DNA of 64,000 nt from Mytilisepta virgata (lineage: Eukaryota; Mollusca; Bivalvia; Mytilida; Mytilidae): assembly GCA_028015205.1 (NCBI GenBank), contig CM051508.1, positions 14,712,001-14,776,000 of the forward strand. Reading direction: 5' to 3'. A program made the translations under genes and the position numbers. Positions 58,317-64,000 of this stretch are shown in pieces (position 1 is the stretch's first letter; each line of letters opens with the position of its first letter). The notes below the pieces were generated by a model that was not told the DNA's origin, made no database searches, and saw nothing but the letters and a program-made list of their open reading frames with translations.

Positions 58317-59514
58317 TTTATTTATATTATGATGTTGGGCGTTATAAATGATGCAAGTTTGAATTGTCTAAAAACAAAATATATTTTTGAACATTTGTGT
58401 TCAGTTATCTTTCAACAAATGCACAATTTCACTAAACAGGACACAATTTAATAACGTACACAAATGTAATGGACTCTGTGATACAATTTTGGATGCACAA
58501 AATGTGTACATTTCTTACTTCTACGACTCATCAGTTGTGCGCAGGCCTAAAATGTTGAAAACCAATAACAAATAATTGAAATAGGTGAAGAAAAAAGTAA
58601 TAAAACTGCCAACATGGTAAAGACAAAAACGGTTTAAGAACAGAGCTTATGCACGAGTTTTCACAAAATATAACATTTTACGAAGTCAGCCAATTTATCA
58701 ATTATTCATGATGAACCCTTAGATTTATCCCCATAAAAGTACCGTAATCAATATCAGATTTTCAGATTAAAATATATTTATTTTTTTTAGGTAAACATAT
58801 ATGTCAGATATATTTACAACACTAAATACATGACCTGTTTCTTCTCAATTAGCATGTCGTACATCACACATTAACAGGTAAACAAGATACATAATAAATT
58901 AAAATTCTCTAATATGTACGGTAAGATTTGCCCCTGGGAGATAAGTAAACCTCACCCATTTTTCATAAAGTGTATTCATACAAATTCTTTATAGTTTATG
59001 AAAAATCTAAGTTGCCACAGGCCCCACCCACAATACTCAAGTGGAATGCAGAGACGTTCTTGAACAAAATATTTACTTTTAATGGAAGGTACACAATGTA
59101 CAATGTATGGTGTGTTATGTCCGAAATATTACATTAAGCTATATCTAACGTTATATGTTTAACCGGATTTCCAACATTTTGATCTCGTGTGACCATACAG
59201 TGCGTCAAATTTATTTCGGTATTTTGTGAATTTTATTAGTAACTGTAAACATCGCTTACTTAGAAAATAATAAGAAAATATGTTTACTTTGTTAAATTTT
59301 GTAAAATGACACACGAGGACAGCAGTTGTGATTAATTGGTTCACATGCATTTGACACAACGCTTAGGTAATACAAATTTAAATGCCACTAATCTATATTC
59401 ATATAAACATGAGTATTTATGTGTAAATAAGTAAATAAATAACTGTACAATCTAAATAATTCTAAATAAAATGTATCCGTCGGTAAAAAGGAAAAATAAG
59501 CCTACGGAGCAAAC

Positions 59515-59735
59515 CAAAAAAACCCAATCCATTTGACAGACAAAACCCGGGAAGACAAATGAACAACCAAAAGCACAACAAATAAACACTGAAAACTGAA
59601 AAAACAATGAACAACACGAACTCCTTTAAAAACCAGTGGGGGAACCTAGGCGCTCCGAAAGGGTAAGCAGTTCCTGTTCCGTATACGACACCCGTCGTGA
59701 AGTTAACAAAGTCAATCCGGCGTAGTCACAAATTC
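59515..59735 (+). repeat. Dispersed family N, longer copy
   Basis: CCCGGGAAGACAAATGAACA, ACACGAACTCCTTTAAAAAC, GGCGCTCCGAAAGGGTAAGC, GACACCCGTCGTGAAGTTAA and AATCCGGCGTAGTCAC. I recall a similar sequence from Mytilus records (memory only). The truncated copy is at 37.19 kb. Confidence 0.6.
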
Positions 59736-61689
59736 AGGAATTGCATTGTACACTGATAGATACATATTGTCTTATATTATCTCCTGATGTTCAGATCTGA
59801 ACATGAATCATGTATATGTGTATAAGCAAAAATTCTGTAATTGAACATCCATGTAAGATTTGTAAAAGAAAATAAATTACATAAAAGACAAGTTTTCTTT
59901 CATGAAATATTCACATGGAACCATATACATTTGTAACGAACGACGGAGCTACATGTCAGTGCAAAGGAAAGATTTTCTTTTAAAAAATACATAATTCAAT
60001 ATTAATCAATATTTTTTAGTATTGTTTCATTAATTATTATTTAAGACAATATATATTTTGTTCTTTTTATAAGATATTTTAAAAACTACTTAATTACTTA
60101 TGAATTATAGTGCATGCACTGAAATTAGTGCTTTCAATTTTTAAGTCTGAAAACTAACTTGTAATTTATCCTGTGCAAATTTTATGTGTTATGGTTGTTA
60201 TTTTACTTTAATTTTAAAATAAAAAAAATAAAATGAAACCAATTCTAATCAAAGATTGTGATATTGTGTGGTGGTTAAAACCCCGTACTCTTGTACAATT
60301 ATGTATGACATATTTAACAGTCTGATGAATTTAACTTCTATTTTTATTGTTATTTATTTAGATTGGGGTGATATGTTACATATGTATTATTTAACTTTGA
60401 ACATGGCTATCGATTGTTCTTGGCTTTGGCGAGAAAGTCAATGAGTCGAATTTATACAAAATGGGTATTTTGCTAGATGGTGATATATTCTTTAACAAAA
60501 AATTAAGCATGTTGCAAAACAGCTCATACGACAATACAAAAAAGGAAAATAAATGGAAATGGTGAGCTGTCAAAGAGTGCATAAAGCGAGTTAGATATAC
60601 AAAATACTAAAGCCGAACAAAACCAAATACAAAATCATAAAAAACAACAACCAAACTAAAACGTTAAAATTACCCAAAGTTTGGACAAATATTGCTTTGA
60701 TCACAAGCATGAAAAATAATAGGGTGTTGACTTTTGGAAACCCAGAGCAAGACTGGGTCCGTATATAAAATGTAAACGAAAAGAAATTTCATTTGACGTG
60801 ACATCGAACAGTAAACGTCGTGCAGCCACATTCTGTTTGCCGATCAATGAATTGGATGCCTGACCCGGTTTTGGTCTTTGTGTTTTTTTAATTCTATTTT
60901 CCTTGCCTTAGCTGTTGTTCAAATATTTGAGACGTTACAAAATACTTTCCAAAATGGATGATTTTTTATAAAGGCAATAACTATTAATACATTTAGATAT
61001 ATATCTTATTCAAATATTACAATATTAAATTTATTTTCCCTATTGTTCTGTTAAAATCAATTCAGTCAGAAAGTACAAAGTGCTAGACAAAGTTGAACTA
61101 TAAATTTCCTGCATTATTTGACGTAAATCAGCCTGTCTGGTACATAGTAACTTAATCAAAACTTCGAAAATAGTCGACCTCAATTAAAAGGTCACCTCTC
61201 TTAAGCAGCCATTTTTTCTCAGTCACAATGGTGGCTGCTAAATACTGATTTGACTGTGTAGTTTTTAGGCAGGCTTTAAGTGTTTCTTTACTTGCAGTCA
61301 AAAGTGGTAGATTTTAATTGCGGATGAAATGTCTGTTCGAGCTACACGGTCCATTGATTGGGTCCATTTTTGTCAGCTGTCAAATATATGACTTTGTTGG
61401 AAATTTCACGTTAGGATATTCTGTAGTGATACATGATTGGGTCTTACTTTTGATTCATAAAAAGAACAACTACTTTATGTTATCTTAAAGTCGATTTCCT
61501 ACAGTGAATCTGACCATTTGATCCCCAGATAATTGGATAATTTCTTTTTGCAAGTGTCAAGTTAGCATATCATACGATATGTCTTATCTGGATGATGCAA
61601 GAAATATGTAACTGGGTAGGGATTTCTGGAAATGTCAATATATGATTGGGGCGTTTTCAGACTTCTAGCGGCACATCCGTACAAAACAT
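59736..61689. other. No gene recognised
   Basis: AT-rich. Near 61160-61260, AAAAGGTCACCTCTCTTAAG and ATGGTGGCTGCTAAATACTG are short motifs of a kind seen in small inverted-repeat elements, but ends were not found. Confidence 0.4.
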
Positions 61690-61822
61690 TACAGAAAGCT
61701 TAAAGTTTTCAGTTATTTCCTTGCATGGCTTTTGCGCATGTATATATATGTTTGTCTAATTATTTTTTATGCAATGCTTATGTTGGATTATTATATCAAT
61801 TAAAGTTGAACTTTGAACTTTG
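61690..61822 (+). mobile_element. LINE-like 3' tail
   Basis: Ends AATTAAAGTTGAACTTTGAA with a short (TTGAACT)n tail after a TATGCAATGCTTATGTTGGA stretch. Tails of this TTGAA type close many invertebrate LINEs. The 5' limit is uncertain. Confidence 0.4.
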
Positions 61823-61927
61823 TTCAGCTACGTTATATAAAGCAATCACTATATGAAATTAGAAAGTATATTACATGCACTAACTACACATGTATTTATT
61901 ATTTTATTATATTTCTGACGATCGTAG

Positions 61928-61998
61928 GCTCGGAGGTAAAACGGCTAGAAAATTTCAGAGTATAGATGGATATGAAGGAAATAGAGTTATCTTTCTTG
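61928..61998 (+). CDS. Candidate 71-nt internal exon, weak
   Basis: Bounded by an acceptor TTTCTGACGATCGTAG and a donor CTTG followed by GTACGT. The frame reads LGGKTARKFQSIDGYEGNRV then IFL, with a more balanced composition than the surroundings. No family recognised and no partner exon. Confidence 0.2.
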
Positions 61999-62539
61999 GT
62001 ACGTGCAAGAATAGAGTAGCTTAAAGTGATAAAATGATTAAACATTCAGATATTTTTTTATGTAAATATATTTTTGTACCTTATAGGAAGCAGGATACAC
62101 ATCGTCAAATGGCTTTTATTTAATTGAAAAAAAATGCATGTCAACTTCAGTGATGAAATAAACTGTCAATACTATCCAGACGGTTCTCATGTTTCATATA
62201 CAGTATAGGAGGGAAATGAAGGTATCATTATTAATTAAAGAGCTTACATTATTCCTGTCACCATTGATCTTTTTAAGAATAAAAGCGTCCTGGAGGTACT
62301 TCCTTACCCTCTGACTACAATACTACCGTGGCTCAAATATGACTTAAATCAAAGCCTTGCCCTGTACTCACTGGTGTAATACACATGTATAGTATAAAGT
62401 GTTACATAATATTAAAATCCCACCTGCACGGTTAATGTACATTACTTTGTGGTCAAATGGAACAGCTTTTCATTGAAATTTCAGACTTAACGCATAAGTA
62501 GTTCAAAAATATATTTCAGTTTGACAACGTTGGATAACT

Positions 62540-62880
62540 GAGTGAATGGATTATTGTTTAATGTCCTGTGTCAATTATTACATGCATATATCAGGACTAA
62601 AACATGTTGATTGGATGTGACTAGGAATCGTGCTTTGTACTAAACCGATACACTGAGCCGAGTTTTTATGTGCTAACGCAAGAGGTAACAGTCTGCAGGA
62701 AGACATATTACCCAACCCGGACACATTATACTGAATCCGAGCCGACCCGTTATTGCTCTTATTCCTAGATGCAGCATGCTTGGCGTAGAATATACGTAGC
62801 AAATGCCAAGTTCATTGTCTTTGGTTTGATCCAGCTAAGGACTATACCCGCGATTCGATGCTAGTACGATACATTGTAAC
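62540..62880 (-). mobile_element. tRNA-headed SINE S1, old decayed copy
   Basis: Shares GAATGGATTATTGTTTAATG, GACATATTACCCAACCCGGA, CATTATACTGAATCCGAGCC and CTTTGGTTTGATCC with the copy at 19015-19361. The tRNA-like head is degraded (A box not readable). The minus frame 62578-62802 is within it. Confidence 0.75.
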
Positions 62881-64000
62881 TATTTAGTTTTATATACAAA
62901 CGCAAGATCTTAAAGAGGACAAATATACATAAGGCGCAAACACACAATACCAGTAATATAGATTTTCTTTCATGCAAGAAAAAAACAAAAATAAGCTGCT
63001 GCTATGTTGCCAAAAGGTAGCAATATGATGTTTGTCTTAAGATCTTTTCATGTTAAGGACTACAAAATTTATGAAGTTCTTTTAAAATTTCCCTTTCCTT
63101 TTTTCCAATCATCTATTTAACTGGAGTGCTATTTCTGACTATTTCATTTAATAGTGAGACAGTATCCGACCAGCAGCTATGACCATGCTATATAAATTAT
63201 GTACCGTCCAACCAATTTTAACATTTCTATCAACCTATCACCATATTGGTAATCATATATATTCTTTTTAAGGTGTGATTTACATCCCACAGGGTCGGGG
63301 AAAGATAGTTGAGATATGGGTACCCGATAAACCGGTTTATCCACATCACTGATAAGTTTCTGTACCACGTTTAACTACTCGGACTGGCTGTTGATTATAT
63401 GTATGTTTTATAGGTGTAATACCACTATTACTGGAAATCACCTTTTAGAACGTACCTGTGAAAAGTGCATATAAAAATATAGTTCCTTGCGCTGTTCAGT
63501 TTTATGTAAATTAATTAGTATTTTGAATTAAATTTGGTATCTATGGAAAGCTTAAGGTCTATATTTCCGTTAGTCATAATTAATGTAATTCGCTCTTTGA
63601 ATAATGAAACGCTACAAAATTTCCACGATTGCAGTATTACAGTTTTTGTGTAAAGTGATTTATATATTTTTGTATAAAACATGATATAACTATAACGACA
63701 TATGACTATTAAGATTTATTTCCATTTTCAAAGTTCATCATTTAAATAAATATAGGTATATTTGTCCTCTTGATATATAGAACATTTTCTGATCATTTTC
63801 GCAGAAATCAGCTGCAGGAATATGTTCTTGGTGCTGTAAACGATTATTTATTCAAAACTTTTATTGACAACTTTTTAAAAATAAATAAATTAGTATTGGA
63901 TGTAACGCGTCGTTTGATTAATAAAATTATTTTCGTCTATCATATCATAGACTAAAATTTCTTTTCTGTTATTTCATTAAAGGTAATCCCGACGTTTCAG
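62881..64000. other. No gene recognised
   Basis: Acceptor-like sites occur (GATCATTTTCGCAG at about 63799-63804 and CCCGACGTTTCAG at the window end), and the 61-codon frame 63770-63955 crosses the first, but there is too little to call an exon. Confidence 0.35.

Larger units (their letters stand above)
55563..59324 (+). repeat. Tandem duplication, unit 2 (3762 bp)
   Basis: Second copy, directly following unit 1. It is longer mainly because of the family C insertion (57925-58316) and a GC-rich extra segment (GCCGCGGGCGTTTTGTGCC, about 55616-55640); it lacks the 107-bp LINE tail. It contains an R7 copy (about 58455-58690). Frames 55964-56227, 57357-57542, 58209-58451, 58387-58575 and 59159-59359 are repeat-derived or unsupported. 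Confidence 0.92.

Noticed and set aside
63770..64000. Exon beginning after GATCATTTTCGCAG near 63804
   Set aside because: The acceptor is good but the following frame is AT-rich and unrecognised, no donor is evident, and the window ends soon after.

Overview
The window is AT-rich, intron- and repeat-dominated animal DNA, most likely from a marine mussel (Mytilus or a close mytilid). No bacterial operons, ribosomal RNA genes or CRISPR arrays are seen. The assignment rests on a long minus-strand repeat at about 3.1-3.8 kb that I remember as common in Mytilus genomic and transcript records, on a tail ending in GCGTTAAACAACAATCAATC at about 14.45 kb, on tRNA-headed SINEs, and on tandem-core elements resembling the bivalve 'pearl' type. 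The species call comes from memory and was not searched.

Protein-coding content is sparse. The best candidate is a two-exon minus-strand gene (exon 1 at 4397-4757, exon 2 at 2714-2931). Its reading frame closes exactly across a GT-AG intron, and it encodes an acidic protein with two sumoylation-like KxE motifs. A second, less certain minus-strand exon lies at 10194-10531. A few short exon-like frames occur at 30.8, 44.2, 44.9 and 61.9 kb. All other long frames lie inside repeats. A LINE reverse-transcriptase C-terminus fragment (46.1-46.5 kb) and a MADF-like DNA-binding fragment (33.9 kb) belong to mobile elements.

Mobile elements by region: four families of TTAA-flanked inverted-repeat elements, all starting GG (A: 1.78, 6.94, 35.24 kb; B: 2.16, 41.36 kb; C: 1.12, 57.93 kb; D: 17.2-18.4 kb). 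A 2.15-kb element with 27-bp perfect terminal repeats and TTA duplications (32.87-35.03 kb) carries the MADF fragment. Pearl-like tandem-core elements lie at 8.7-10.1, 21.4-22.0, 23.3-24.1, 31.3-32.0 and 39.6-40.2 kb, four of them ending in a hairpin. A Helitron-type 3' end is at 21.37-21.40 kb. SINEs lie at 19.0, 30.3, 51.8 and 62.5 kb. A dispersed family called R7 here has about a dozen copies, and a 388-bp family E lies at 24.5, 46.5-47.1 and 49.1 kb. A 69-bp tandem array fills 11.9-13.4 kb.

The most informative structure is a tandem duplication of about 3.45 kb (52.1-59.3 kb). Each copy has received a different mobile-element insertion that the other copy lacks, so the copies serve as empty-site controls for each other. 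This shows directly that family C duplicates TTAA on insertion. All coordinates and repeat comparisons were made by eye, so edges of diverged repeats are approximate.
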